This document shows, piece by piece, positions 19,001-27,899 of a stretch of 64,000 bases of DNA. This DNA is from Clostridium sp. (GTDB lineage: Bacteria > Bacillota > Clostridia > Clostridiales > Clostridiaceae), in contig JARLHR010000109.1 of assembly GCA_031292145.1 (NCBI GenBank), positions 1 through 64,000 of the forward strand. The letters run 5' to 3'. The notes under the pieces were generated by a model that worked only from the letters and a program-made list of their open reading frames with translations, was not told where the DNA came from and did no database searches. The first letter of the stretch is position 1, and every line of letters starts with the position of its first letter. The position numbers were made by a program, and so were the translations under genes.

Positions 19001-19034
19001 CACTGCCCACGAATTCGTGGGCAGTGTTTAATTT
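19001..19034. terminator. Perfect palindrome, terminator-like
   Basis: CACTGCCCACG and its complement flank AATT, giving a fully palindromic 26-bp unit followed by TTTAATTT. Its GC-richness is striking in this DNA. Likely a bidirectional terminator. Confidence 0.6.
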
Positions 19035-19070
19035 AGTATAATTTGAGTATATTGTGAAGGGGGATTTTTT

Positions 19071-19327
19071 ATGTCATATTCAGTATAGGAAATCAAAAAT
19101 AGTATTGCTTATTGTGGGCTTGTATGTAAGTTTTGCAATGAAGGAAAATTAGGCCAGTACATAGACTGTAGGGAAAAGTAGTGGATGTTCAATCAAATCA
19201 TGTGCACATGAAAAAAATATTAATGGATGCTAATAATGTGTATGCAAATTGCCATAGATTTGAGAATAAAAGATTCAATGGTCATGATGAGACTGAATAT
19301 CCATCATATTATTTTAAAATCAGATAA
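19071..19327 (+). pseudogene. DUF3795 protein remnant with several stops
   Basis: An early in-frame stop follows MSYSV; the next part IKNSIAYCGLVCKFCNEG is the cysteine-rich DUF3795 N-terminus. A further stop follows DCREK, then frameshifts. A Shine-Dalgarno GAAGGGGG is still present. Confidence 0.7.
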
Positions 19328-19357
19328 GCTTTAAAAGGAAGTGGTTAATATTTCAGG

Positions 19358-19674
19358 AAATATTTATGAAAAAAGATTATTACCAGATTTATGAGATTAT
19401 TATAGTATTCGATATGTCAGAATAGTGTCAAATTTAAATTTAGTGCATAAAAATTGAACAACGTTACATTTGAAAAATATGTTATAATTAGAGTTAGTAA
19501 CCAATTATTCTAAACATATCATTATAAATAGGAGTTAGCATCACTATGAACATAAAAATAATATCATCTACAAACAGAGCACAAATAAATGAATTTATTA
19601 TTCCATCCATTCCTCTACTTGGAGATTTCAATATACCTTTAAAACACAAAATCGAATTTGAAAGGAACTTATGA
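19358..19674 (+). repeat. Dispersed repeat, copy 2 (3' portion)
   Basis: Shares with copy 1 the stretch from AAATATTTATGAAAAA through the 42-codon frame, but lacks the hairpin at the 5' end. It lies just before an intact GNAT gene, as copy 1 lies before the GNAT remnant. Confidence 0.8.
19546..19674 (+). CDS. 42-aa conserved open frame, second copy
   Basis: Differs from the frame at 847-975 at four bases: three silent (Asn, Ser and Phe codons) and one Glu to Lys. Silent bias suggests past selection for the peptide. It may be an upstream leader of the GNAT gene that starts 49 nt downstream. Confidence 0.4.
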   Translation: MNIKIISSTNRAQINEFIIPSIPLLGDFNIPLKHKIEFERNL

Positions 19675-19723
19675 TATGAAATTGAAATTAAACTACTAAC
19701 TATTTTGCTGCTGGAGGTAAAAA

Positions 19724-20131
19724 ATGATTAAATATATTGATTCTTTAAAGACTATCACAGAAGAAAATCTTAAAGGATTTTTTCATGGATGGCCTAATCC
19801 ACCAACTATTCAAAAACATATTAAGATATTAGAAAATAGTAGTTATTTTTGGTTAGCAGTAGATAGTCATACAGGGAATGTTGTAGGCTTTATTAATGCT
19901 ATTTCTGACAAAACGTTATGTGCATATATTCCACTTTTGGAAGTATTGCCAGAGTACCAGGGGAAAGGAATTGGATCTGAATTAGTAATACATATGTTTA
20001 GTACATTAGAAGATTATTACATGATAGATCTGTTGTGTAATGATAGTTTAACTGATTTTTATAAGCGTTTTAATATGTTTGAAAGTAAAGGGATGATGGT
20101 GTGTAATTTTAAAATGCAGTGTGGTAAATAA
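19724..20131 (+). CDS. GNAT family N-acetyltransferase
   Basis: 135 residues. The acetyl-CoA loop is in LEVLPEYQGKGIGSELV (Q-x-x-G-x-G), preceded by strand VVGFINAI, and ending FYKRFNMFESKGMM. A clear CTGGAGGT lies about 7 nt before the ATG. A deleted copy is at 1008-1151. Substrate unknown. Confidence 0.85.
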   Translation: MIKYIDSLKTITEENLKGFFHGWPNPPTIQKHIKILENSSYFWLAVDSHTGNVVGFINAISDKTLCAYIPLLEVLPEYQGKGIGSELVIHMFSTLEDYYMIDLLCNDSLTDFYKRFNMFESKGMMVCNFKMQCGK

Positions 20132-20299
20132 AGGATATGGTCAATATGCGTAAAAGGGAGAACTTGTTGTATGAAAGAAGTGTGTACATTTGATTAGGAT
20201 AAAATTACATTAACATTACAAAGAGATTGCTATAAAATTTGGTAGAAAGGTAGATATTATAGATTTTCAAAAGACACTTTAAGGAAAAGGGGGAAAAAG

Positions 20300-20533
20300 A
20301 TGATACAACTAGGAAATGCACTTATTCTAGTAGCACTTATGATGGCTCTATTTTTGGCTGTTATTGCAATAATACGAGGATATAAAGGTATGAAGATGAG
20401 CAAGAATTTTGATACATCTGATAAAAAAATAAAAGTTGGTTATTGGCTGCTTTCGGCTATACATATGTGGGTGGGTATTTTAATAACTTTGTGTTATTTG
20501 ATTGCGGGAGTATTGATTTTGAATAAATTATAA
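20300..20533 (+). CDS. Small membrane protein, unknown
   Basis: 77 residues with two hydrophobic helices (about 5-27 and 50-74) and a basic loop between (RGYKGMKMSK). AAGGGGG precedes the start. It is followed 14 nt later by a second small membrane protein with its own site, so the two probably form an operon. No family recognised. Confidence 0.6.
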   Translation: MIQLGNALILVALMMALFLAVIAIIRGYKGMKMSKNFDTSDKKIKVGYWLLSAIHMWVGILITLCYLIAGVLILNKL

Positions 20534-20547
20534 GGGAGGTGATTCGT

Positions 20548-20811
20548 GTGGGCTTTTTAATTTTTCTACCATTTATTGCGGCTATAATTGGAATTATTAT
20601 TGGGCTTATTTGTTTTATAGGAACATGTTTGATAATTATTGGTGGCACAGGCATAGCAATGAATAAAATATATTTGAAACAGATGAAAACAAAAAATAGT
20701 GCATTAAAACCTTTATTTAATACAAGCTCAATAATTTTAGGAATTATATTTATATTATTCCCTTTAGGATATGTTTTATCTGGGATTATTTTTTCATTAT
20801 CATCAAAATAA
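20548..20811 (+). CDS. Small membrane protein, unknown, partner of the preceding gene
   Basis: 87 residues, three hydrophobic segments, glycine/isoleucine rich. The GTG at 20548 follows GGGAGGTGATTC with good spacing; the in-frame GTG 20539 lies inside that site. A self-contained pair with the upstream gene; possible two-component pore or immunity pair, but that is only a guess. Confidence 0.55.
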   Translation: MGFLIFLPFIAAIIGIIIGLICFIGTCLIIIGGTGIAMNKIYLKQMKTKNSALKPLFNTSSIILGIIFILFPLGYVLSGIIFSLSSK

Positions 20812-20881
20812 GTATTTAAGTATCGTTTATAATATACGCATAATCTATAGTTAACTTTAATGAACTGTAGATAGTTTATAT

Positions 20882-21037
20882 AATTCGAACAAATTTGTGC
20901 AAGGTGTTGAACAATTATATAAATTTGTGAAGAAGAGTGGATGGAATCAAATAACAGAAGTTATTACTGAACCATGGGGAGGGAAAACCTGTGAGATTAC
21001 CACCATTGACGGTAGTGTGCTAAAGTTCTTTGAGTAA
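20882..21037 (+). pseudogene. VOC/glyoxalase family C-terminal remnant
   Basis: The frame ends EPWGGKTCEITTIDGSVLKF, the last strand of a vicinal-oxygen-chelate domain with the terminal Glu metal ligand region. No start and no N-terminal half. Confidence 0.6.
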
Positions 21038-21101
21038 ATGCGAATAATACTAGCAAAATGATCATAATATTTGGTTGTATTTATTCGCGATTTTTTTGAA
21101 T

Positions 21102-21325
21102 TATATACAACTTAAATTCATCCAAACATAAAGAAAAGCAACATTACATAGGGGTAATATGAATGTTGCTCTTTTATGTTTATAGGGTAAATATTTATGA
21201 AAAAAATTATTATCAGCTTTATGAGATTATTATAGTATTCTATTATGTCAGAACCGTTGCAAATTTAAATTTAGTTCATTAAAAATTGAACAATATTATA
21301 TTTACAAAATATGTTATGATTAAAT
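21102..21325 (+). repeat. Dispersed repeat, copy 3 (5' portion)
   Basis: Closely follows copy 1 from TACAACTTAAATTCATC through the GCAACATT hairpin to TTACAAAATATGTTAT, then diverges before the 42-codon frame. It supplies the region upstream of the GNAT gene at 21384. Confidence 0.8.
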
Positions 21326-21383
21326 GAAAGATATATGATAATTTGTAGCACAGATTATTTATAAAATATAGGAGGTCAGTTAT

Positions 21384-22151
21384 ATGACAAATAATGATAT
21401 ATTGAATATAGCTATGCAACAGTCTGCCATTGATAGTAACTGCGATATGGATGACTTTAAAAGTTTTGAAAACAAAGTTGTAATTTCAAGAGATAATCAA
21501 AATGCACGTAAGTATCTTGAATTGCCTTTTTTATGTGATTTAACCTCATATGGAAATAATATTGTTGCTTCTGTTTCAGAGGAATTATCAACAATCGTTA
21601 CTGATTATATAAATAAATATCCTGTAGAGCATTGTTTTGAAACACCAAATTTACATGTGCTTATAGAAAAATTGAAGCCGTTTAATATGAGTGTTTGCTT
21701 TATGGCTGAATATTTTTTGCCTGATATGACAGTTATAAAGCCCCTTGAATGTAATTATGAAACGAAAATTTTAGAAGCTGTAGATTTTGTAGATTTATAT
21801 TTGCCTGAATGGAGCAATGCTCTGTGTGAAAACCGAAAGGATTTAGATAAATTAGCTGTTGGTGCATATCACAATGGAAAACTTATCGGACTTGCTGGTT
21901 GTTCTGCTGATTGTGATTCCATGTGGCAAATCGGAATTGATGTTTTACCTGCTTACAGAAGACAAGGAATAGCTTCTTGTTTGACAAATAAACTTGCATT
22001 GGAAGTTTTATCAAGAAATATTGTTCCGTTTTATTGCTGCGCGTGGTCAAATATAAAATCTGCTAGAAATGCAATTAAAAGCGGATTTAAACCTGCTTGG
22101 GTTCAAGTGACTGTTAAAACAAATGAGTTTATAACTAACATAAATAGGTAA
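21384..22151 (+). CDS. GNAT family N-acetyltransferase (two-domain)
   Basis: 255 residues. The C-terminal ~100 residues carry the acetyl-CoA loop in VLPAYRRQGIASCL and the preceding GKLIGLAGC strand. The N-terminal ~130 residues form a degenerate second domain also seen in the protein at 32579. CATCAGGAGG-type site AGGAGGTC precedes the ATG. Substrate unknown. Confidence 0.8.
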   Translation: MTNNDILNIAMQQSAIDSNCDMDDFKSFENKVVISRDNQNARKYLELPFLCDLTSYGNNIVASVSEELSTIVTDYINKYPVEHCFETPNLHVLIEKLKPFNMSVCFMAEYFLPDMTVIKPLECNYETKILEAVDFVDLYLPEWSNALCENRKDLDKLAVGAYHNGKLIGLAGCSADCDSMWQIGIDVLPAYRRQGIASCLTNKLALEVLSRNIVPFYCCAWSNIKSARNAIKSGFKPAWVQVTVKTNEFITNINR

Positions 22152-22363
22152 TGCTAATGAGATTAATACGAAGTCAATAAATTTCAAGTTTGTAGAGCTG
22201 TTTATAACGATTATTATATCTAAAAATTTAATAGTAAATTAGAATATCGAATTATTCATAAACCAGAATAGATTTGCGATATTTTTTGTTTATATATAAA
22301 ATCATTGAAAAATATAAAAGCTGAAAAAAAGGAGATTAACCAGATGCTATACAAAGTGTAGAA

Positions 22364-22486
22364 ATGAGTGTCATTCCAGAGGGGGATATTTATAGTAGGG
22401 CTGCAAAATTTAAATTACCAGGAGCAGAAAAATTTGAAGCATGGATTTTTGATAAAGAAAAGCAACATTACATATGGGTAATATGA
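22364..22486 (+). pseudogene. Phage antirepressor (BRO-N) fragment interrupted by repeat copy 4
   Basis: The frame reads IPEGDIYSRAAKFKLPGAEK then FEAWIFDK, the BRO-N/antirepressor core ('lya..skl..a..fk.wv.devl'). Right after FDK the sequence becomes the dispersed repeat, which supplies the stop. Only sign of phage ancestry in the window. Confidence 0.6.
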
Positions 22487-22640
22487 ATGTTGCTCCTTTA
22501 TGTGTAAAGGGATAAATATTTATGAAAAAAATTATTATTAGCTTTATGAGATTATTATAATATTCTATTATGTCAGAACCGTGACAAATTTAAATTTAGT
22601 TCATTGAAAATTGAACAACGTTATAGTTACAAATTTGATT
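22452..22640 (+). repeat. Dispersed repeat, copy 4 (5' portion)
   Basis: Starts abruptly at ATAAAGAAAAGCAAC inside a phage antirepressor fragment and ends near the TTACAAATT at 22635. It contains the same hairpin as copies 1 and 3. The clean junction in a coding remnant suggests the 5' boundary of the repeat. Confidence 0.8.
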
Positions 22641-22717
22641 TTAAGGTTCTAATACAACATAATATTGTAGTGATATTTTTTATGTGACAGCCCACTTTTT
22701 ATAGACAAGGTATAAGA

Positions 22718-23680
22718 TTAATGAAAATGGGTTATTGTTGAGCCTCTTTTTTTAGGTTCTTCTTTTACTGGGTCCACGTGAATTACCATGCAGATATTCA
22801 GATTATTAGAAATTTCATTTTCAGCTGTATCTATTGTTTCCGTAAGCTCCATTAGAGATAGTGTACATGGAACTTCTACATGTATTGAAGCAAGTGTATT
22901 TCTAGGACCGTAATTATGAATCATCAAATCATGAACACCAATTATATGTTTATATTTAGCGATTTCATGAATTATTTTCTCTATAAGTTTGCTATCTGGT
23001 GCTTCTCCAAGTAAAGGATTTAAGGTTTCTTTTATTAAGGAATAACCTGAAAATAAAATGAACAATGAAATCAGAACGCCTAGATAACCATCAATTGGAA
23101 AAGTAATATATCTAGATGAAATTAAGGAGAAAGCAATACTAAAACAGATAATTACATCAACTAAAGCTTCAAAACCAGAGGCTTTAAGAGCAGAGGAATC
23201 AATAGCCTTACCTATGAATTTAGAAAAACTGCTTAGCCATAACTTTACTAATATAGATAATAATAAAATTATTACAGAAGTCCATTCAAAATTAATTGCT
23301 GATGGATTTTTTATTTTTTCATAAGAAGATTTAATAAATTCAACTCCAACTAATAAAACTAAAAAGGAAACTATTAAACCAGAAATGTATTCAATCCTTC
23401 CATGGCCAAAAGGATGTTCTTTATCAGCTGGCTTAGAAGCCATTTTAAAACCAATTATAGTTATAACTGAAGAAGTAGCATCTGATAAATTATTAACTGC
23501 ATCTGCCATAATAGATATGCTATGAGTAGTAGTACCTATAATCAATTTAATTGCAGACAAAGCAATATTTAGAATAATTCCTACTATTCCACCTAAGTAA
23601 CCATAAGCATCTCTAACTTTATGATTTTCTAGGTTGTCATAATTTTTTATAAAAGTTCTAACAAGAAATTTTGATATCAT
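22718..23680 (-). CDS. Cation diffusion facilitator (CDF) family metal transporter
   Basis: 320 residues with six membrane segments. Metal-site residues are seen in SIMADAVNNLSDATSS (D60, D67) and HPFGHGRIEY (H89, H93), and the C-terminal cytoplasmic ferredoxin-like domain has VHDLMIHNYGP. It should export Zn, Mn, Fe or similar in exchange for protons. ATG 23680 follows GAGAGGTG; frames upstream lack a site. Clostridial members are often manganese or iron exporters, not shown here. Confidence 0.85.
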   Translation of the reverse strand: MISKFLVRTFIKNYDNLENHKVRDAYGYLGGIVGIILNIALSAIKLIIGTTTHSISIMADAVNNLSDATSSVITIIGFKMASKPADKEHPFGHGRIEYISGLIVSFLVLLVGVEFIKSSYEKIKNPSAINFEWTSVIILLLSILVKLWLSSFSKFIGKAIDSSALKASGFEALVDVIICFSIAFSLISSRYITFPIDGYLGVLISLFILFSGYSLIKETLNPLLGEAPDSKLIEKIIHEIAKYKHIIGVHDLMIHNYGPRNTLASIHVEVPCTLSLMELTETIDTAENEISNNLNICMVIHVDPVKEEPKKRGSTITHFH

Positions 23681-23830
23681 ATAACAACACCTCTCAACCA
23701 ATATAAGTTTATTATTACTCGTTGAAGTATAATTTATGAGTAAATTATTGTATATAATAGTGCTGACTATGTAAACATTACGCAAGATGTAGAAATTGTG
23801 TATAAACAAAAAGACACTATAAAGTATCTT

Positions 23831-24148
23831 TTAAGCAATAATCGCTTCACCCCTTCCAATAATTACAATTCTATAACTAGGTTCAAGAGGAATTAAGCTA
23901 TAGTTTTCTGATTTAGGTGGTAAATGAATAGATTGTATTTGACGTTGGTCTTCATCAAAAAGCGCTATATAAACACTATTATCAGGTGATATATTTTGAA
24001 TAGTATAACGATTTTTTGGAGTAACATTGAGGTTAGACAATTGATAAACACCTTCCTTAAATGTAGTTACTGCAAATGTGGGAATTAATGCAAGAGAATT
24101 AAAGAATAAACATACTAAAATTAATGTTACTGCAATATTTTTTTTCAT
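23831..24148 (-). CDS. Small secreted protein, paralogue A
   Basis: 105 residues: signal peptide of about 26 residues (MKKNIAVTLILVCLFFNSLA), then a mature domain with FKEGVYQLSNL, SVYIALFDE, QSIHLPP and YRIVIIGRGE. AGAAGGTGG precedes the ATG. It lies 42 nt after the related gene at 24191 and shares its motifs, so they form a tandem pair. A third relative is at 39069. No known function; likely an all-beta exported protein. Confidence 0.7.
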   Translation of the reverse strand: MKKNIAVTLILVCLFFNSLALIPTFAVTTFKEGVYQLSNLNVTPKNRYTIQNISPDNSVYIALFDEDQRQIQSIHLPPKSENYSLIPLEPSYRIVIIGRGEAIIA

Positions 24149-24190
24149 ATATAAAACCACCTTCTAAATTAGTAATATAAATATCACTTT

Positions 24191-24502
24191 TTAACCAATA
24201 AATACATCTCCATTACCAACTATCGCGATTCTGTAGTCGGGTTTAAGAGGTAATAAATTATATTTTTCAGATTGGGGACCCAATCGTATAGATTGCAGTT
24301 GAAGTTGATTTTCATCAAAAAGAAGTATATAAACACTATCTTTGGGGGATACATTTTGAACACTATAGGTATTTACTGGAGAAAAATTAAAATCAGCTGC
24401 TTTATAAACTCCTTCTTTAAAAATGTTAGCAGCAAATGTGGAGAGTGTCAGATTAAATAATAAAAATATTGAAATCAAGAATAGTAATATAAATTTTTTC
24501 AT
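24191..24502 (-). CDS. Small secreted protein, paralogue B
   Basis: 103 residues with a signal peptide ending near AANIF (residue 25) and a mature part FKEGVYKAADF, DSVYILLFDE, LQSIRLGP, YRIAIVGNGDV. AAGGTGG precedes the ATG. It resembles paralogue A over its full length and is upstream of it on the same strand, presumably one transcript. Function unknown. Confidence 0.7.
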   Translation of the reverse strand: MKKFILLFLISIFLLFNLTLSTFAANIFKEGVYKAADFNFSPVNTYSVQNVSPKDSVYILLFDENQLQLQSIRLGPQSEKYNLLPLKPDYRIAIVGNGDVFIG

Positions 24503-24650
24503 AGCATAACCACCTTAAGATTTTAGTATAAACAACAAATATGAATAATTTTATTATGTGAAACTTTAAATTAAATATTCAAATTTTATGTTGGTGATTC
24601 AATGGAAAGAGCTTACTAAACAATACTACTAAAGGAAGTACCAAAAACTG

Positions 24651-24690
24651 TATCACTTGCTATTGATTAGAACCAGATATTAAGGTATCT
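24651..24690 (+). repeat. Degenerate copy of the ~45-nt hairpin motif; rest of the gap without genes
   Basis: TATCACTTGCTATTGATT then AGAACCAGATATTAAGG matches the motif family (see 42621) with the central hairpin damaged. The flanking 24503-24840 shows no gene; a promoter-like TATAAT is at about 24740. Confidence 0.4.
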
Positions 24691-24840
24691 GCAAAAGTGT
24701 ATTTAATAACCAAGCTTTTATTGCATTTACATAATATGCTATAATTGATTTATAAAGTAAATAGTGGTTGGCATAATGTTAAAAGTTTTTCATTCATATT
24801 CTGTACAAGCTAAAACAAATAGAAGCAGGAGGTATAGTAA

Positions 24841-25125
24841 ATGATAAAAGTTCCTTCAAACGTATTGAAAAAATTATGTCTTGCATATCAAACAACAGAT
24901 GCAGATATCACCTATCTGGGTGGTGGACGAGAAGATTCAGATGGAATAGCTTATACTTATTATCTAAAAGATAAAAAATGGTTCTTAAGATTCTTGAAAT
25001 GGAGAAGTCTGCTGCTATTTACCTGCATGCAGGGATATCTTGATACAAATGAGCAATTGAAAAATGGCTTTATAGCTAAAATCAAAGAACCACCGGAAAT
25101 TTTCAGATCAAACTTATATATTTAA
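24841..25125 (+). pseudogene. Aminoglycoside-phosphotransferase-like kinase remnant, frameshifted
   Basis: The first ~45 codons (ITYLGGGREDSDGIAYTY) match the N-lobe of APH-family kinases. Near 24980 one frame gives KKWFLRFLKW while the shifted frame gives VLKILEMEKSAAIYLHA, the expected 'vLKi' lysine strand. The catalytic C-lobe is gone. AGGAGGTATAG precedes the ATG. Confidence 0.65.
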
Positions 25126-25147
25126 AGAATTTTTTGGAGGAATTATA

Positions 25148-25759
25148 ATGAGAATCATAAAGGATATTACAAACTTTATTTTTCTGGAAAATGAACCAGA
25201 ACAGGCAGATATCATTTTTATTGCAGGAAGCGCTTACCCTGAAATTGCAGAGAAAGCAGCTGAAATTTGGAGTAATGGTTATTCTATGACAATCCTTCCA
25301 TCTGGAAGGTATAGTGTAAAACGTGGGTATTTCCCAGGACCATTATCAAAAGCAGACATATATGATGGGCAATTTAATACAGAATGGGAGTTTTTAAAAG
25401 ATGTATTGGTAAAAAATGGAGTGGATGAAAATTCTATTTTAAAGGAAGATAAAGCAGAGAATACCTATGAAAATGCTCTTATGTCAAAAGGTGTTACAGA
25501 TAAATATAATTTAAATATTAAGAAAGCTATTATATGCTGTAAGTCATTTCATGCCAGGAGATGTTTAATGTATTATCAATTGCTTTATCCACAAACTGAA
25601 TTTATTATTTGTCCTGCAGAAATACAAAGTATTAATAAAGAAAATTGGTTTGAATCTGATTATGGTATTGATAGAGTAATGGGAGAATTGATGAGATGCG
25701 GTGGGCAATTTAAAGATATAATAAAACCATTTATACTATTTAAGGATAAGCTTTTATAA
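25148..25759 (+). CDS. YdcF-like (DUF218) family protein
   Basis: 203 residues. The DUF218 core is visible: ADIIFIAGSAYPEIAEKAAE, the conserved EDKAENTYENALMS near 115-130, and CKSFHARRCLMYY. YdcF of E. coli binds SAM; the catalytic role is unknown. No membrane anchor here. AGGAATT precedes the ATG. It follows a broken kinase by 22 nt and may once have shared its operon. Confidence 0.75.
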   Translation: MRIIKDITNFIFLENEPEQADIIFIAGSAYPEIAEKAAEIWSNGYSMTILPSGRYSVKRGYFPGPLSKADIYDGQFNTEWEFLKDVLVKNGVDENSILKEDKAENTYENALMSKGVTDKYNLNIKKAIICCKSFHARRCLMYYQLLYPQTEFIICPAEIQSINKENWFESDYGIDRVMGELMRCGGQFKDIIKPFILFKDKLL

Positions 25760-25882
25760 TTTTCAAATTGAAACAAATAATAATTTATTATGGATAATGA
25801 ATAATATTTGAATGAGAACAATATGTCTATGATGGAAAGTTGATTTAATTAATTAGAATTTAAAGAGTTTTAGGATAATGAA

Positions 25883-25912
25883 GGGTGAACCGTACTGTAA
25901 ATAAAGGATAAT
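25883..25912 (+). repeat. Partial copy of the ~45-nt hairpin motif
   Basis: GGGTGAACCGTACTGTAAATAAAGG and the following ATAATAAGTAAAAT match the 3' half of the motif family, just before a degenerate small-peptide cassette. Confidence 0.45.
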
Positions 25913-25936
25913 AAGTAAAATAAGGTGAAAAATAGT

Positions 25937-26024
25937 GGCAATGATAGATTCCTAGCATATTTAAGTAACGGAAAAGAAACAAACTTAATCAGATAGAAAA
26001 GGTTGTTTCTTCTTTTGTTACTTA
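25937..26024 (+). pseudogene. Degenerate small-peptide cassette, copy 1
   Basis: The frame NSGNDRFLAYLSNGKETN matches LNSNDNLIMYLSNGGEPS of the intact 65-aa frame at 30339, then stops. The inverted repeat within the frame is kept with different bases (GAAACAA pairing with TTGTTTC, extended by GTAAC/GTTAC). It lies 134 nt before the MerR-methyltransferase start. Confidence 0.5.
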
Positions 26025-26105
26025 AAGTGAAATGATAAATATTGTTAATATAAATATTTTTGTATTAGGCATTTATAACATGGAGAATTTTTATTAATTA
26101 TATTC

Positions 26106-26136
26106 TTGACTCTTACCTTACGTGATAGTATATCAT
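26106..26136 (+). promoter_or_regulatory. MerR-type promoter with 19-bp spacer
   Basis: TTGACT at 26106-26111 and TATCAT at 26131-26136 are 19 bp apart, the extended spacing that MerR proteins correct by untwisting DNA. The spacer has an imperfect dyad around TTACGTGA. It directs the MerR-methyltransferase gene, so it is probably autoregulated. Confidence 0.6.
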
Positions 26137-26157
26137 AGTTTTAAGGAGGTGTATAAT

Positions 26158-27171
26158 GTGAAGACTGTAAATGAGGTATCAAAAATAGCAGGAGTTAGTG
26201 TAAGCACATTACATTATTACGATGAAATTAATTTGTTGAAGCCAACAAAGATTACAGACACAGGATATAGATTATATACAAATGATGATTTGGTTATTTT
26301 GCAACAAATTTTGTTATTTAAAGAAATAGGAATCCCACTCGCTGGCATTAAAAAAATTCTTGAAGATTCTGATTATGATAAACAAAGAGTTTTAGAGTGT
26401 CAGAAGCGGTTATTATGCATTAAAAGAAATAGGTTAAATAGTTTGATTAATCAAATTACCAACATGAGTAAAGATGATACAATGCTGGATTTTAATTTCA
26501 TGAATAGCGGAGAAACTGAATGGGAATTAATCTGGGAGGAGATTTACCATAGGCAAGGAGAAGTACAGCATGAAGTATTGAAAACAGTGGAAGAAGCAGT
26601 GAAATATTTTAAAGAGAACAGAGTAAAGAGAGTATTAGATTTAGGTTGTGGAATGGGAAGACATTCTCTATATTTGCTACAACAGGGATTTGATGTTACA
26701 GCATGTGATATTTCTAGAAAAGGTCTTGAAGTTACTAAAAAGAAAGCAAGCAAAGCTGGATTTAAAATTGATATTACATGCTGTGATATGAGAGAACTTC
26801 CATTTAAGGATAATATGTTTGATGCAATTTTATGTGTATGGGTGTCTGGTCATGGAAATCTACAGGATATGAAAAAGCATGCTTCTGAAATGTTGAGAGT
26901 AGTTAAATCAAATGGAATTATTTTTGTAGATTATCCTTCTAAAGAGGATGAAAGATATGGTATTGGGATTGAAATTGAAGAAAATACTTTTCTTGAAAAT
27001 ATGCCAGGAGAAGAAAAAATACCACACTATTATTGTGATGAAAATGAGATAGAGGATACTTATAAAGAACACAATACTAATATTAATCCATACACATATT
27101 CGTTTTATGATAAACAAAATAATGAACATCATATAAAAGCTTATGTGTGTTTCATACAAAAAAGTATTTAG
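26158..27171 (+). CDS. MerR regulator fused to a SAM-dependent methyltransferase
   Basis: 337 residues from GTG 26158 (AAGGAGGTG upstream). Residues 1-70 are a MerR HTH (VNEVSKIAGVSVSTLHYYDE, then TGYRLYTNDDL), a dimer helix follows to about 110, and from about 155 a class I methyltransferase with motif I VLDLGCGMGRHS (159-170), CDIS, and CDMRELPF. The fusion suggests a regulator that senses or modifies a small molecule. It is followed 11 nt later by a GNAT gene, consistent with a resistance operon. Confidence 0.85.
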   Translation: MKTVNEVSKIAGVSVSTLHYYDEINLLKPTKITDTGYRLYTNDDLVILQQILLFKEIGIPLAGIKKILEDSDYDKQRVLECQKRLLCIKRNRLNSLINQITNMSKDDTMLDFNFMNSGETEWELIWEEIYHRQGEVQHEVLKTVEEAVKYFKENRVKRVLDLGCGMGRHSLYLLQQGFDVTACDISRKGLEVTKKKASKAGFKIDITCCDMRELPFKDNMFDAILCVWVSGHGNLQDMKKHASEMLRVVKSNGIIFVDYPSKEDERYGIGIEIEENTFLENMPGEEKIPHYYCDENEIEDTYKEHNTNINPYTYSFYDKQNNEHHIKAYVCFIQKSI

Positions 27172-27182
27172 GGGGTGATAAT

Positions 27183-27671
27183 GTGAAATTAGATATAAAT
27201 GTGCTTGTTTTCCAAAAGGCAACAGTAGATGAGGTTGATAAATTGATTTATATCATTCATAGATGTTTAAAAGAGGTAAATAGTAAAGATTATGAACCTT
27301 GGGAGATAGAAAAGCTTTTAAATGAATTCACTGAAGAGCGTTTAAAAAATAGTATATTAAACAGGCATTTTTATTCAGTTAAGTATAATGGGGAAATAAT
27401 AGGTATGGGAGCTGTCAATCGAGATACTAGTCAAGAAAAGCAAAGTTATTTCACAACAATATTTATAAATCCAGATTATCATAAAATGGGAATAGGAAAG
27501 AAAATTATAAGATTTTTAGAACAGGATAAATGGTGTTTAGAGAGCAGTTTAATCGAAATACCATCGTCAAAAAGTGCACACAAGTTTTACAATAAATTGG
27601 GATATAAATATCGTACAAATCCACCTGTTTTTAAAGAGGATGGTTCAACAATTATGTACAAATACAAGTAG
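27183..27671 (+). CDS. GNAT family N-acetyltransferase
   Basis: 162 residues from GTG 27183, with AGGGGGTGA overlapping the end of the preceding gene. The acetyl-CoA loop is DYHKMGIGKKI, and the C-terminus has SAHKFYNKLGYKY. Coupled to the MerR-methyltransferase, it may be part of the same inducible response. Substrate unknown. Confidence 0.8.
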   Translation: MKLDINVLVFQKATVDEVDKLIYIIHRCLKEVNSKDYEPWEIEKLLNEFTEERLKNSILNRHFYSVKYNGEIIGMGAVNRDTSQEKQSYFTTIFINPDYHKMGIGKKIIRFLEQDKWCLESSLIEIPSSKSAHKFYNKLGYKYRTNPPVFKEDGSTIMYKYK

Positions 27672-27778
27672 TTTTGAATAATAAGAATTCTAAAAGTAGT
27701 AATGGTATTAGATTTGAATAATTTGGTATAAAGTACATCATAGAAAATATAACTTAATACTGAATTTAACTTATGGAG

Positions 27779-27814
27779 AATAACCAAGTTTAAAAAGAAT
27801 AAGGTTATTTTTTT
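27779..27814 (+). terminator. Intrinsic terminator
   Basis: AATAACC pairs with GGTTATT over a 17-nt loop, followed by T7. It ends the MerR-methyltransferase/GNAT operon. Confidence 0.75.
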
Positions 27815-27899
27815 ATTATGAAATATTGTAAATAGATAATGTTTAAATTGAAATTATGGGATATAATAAAAATATAAAGAGATGATAGGAGTGTGAATA

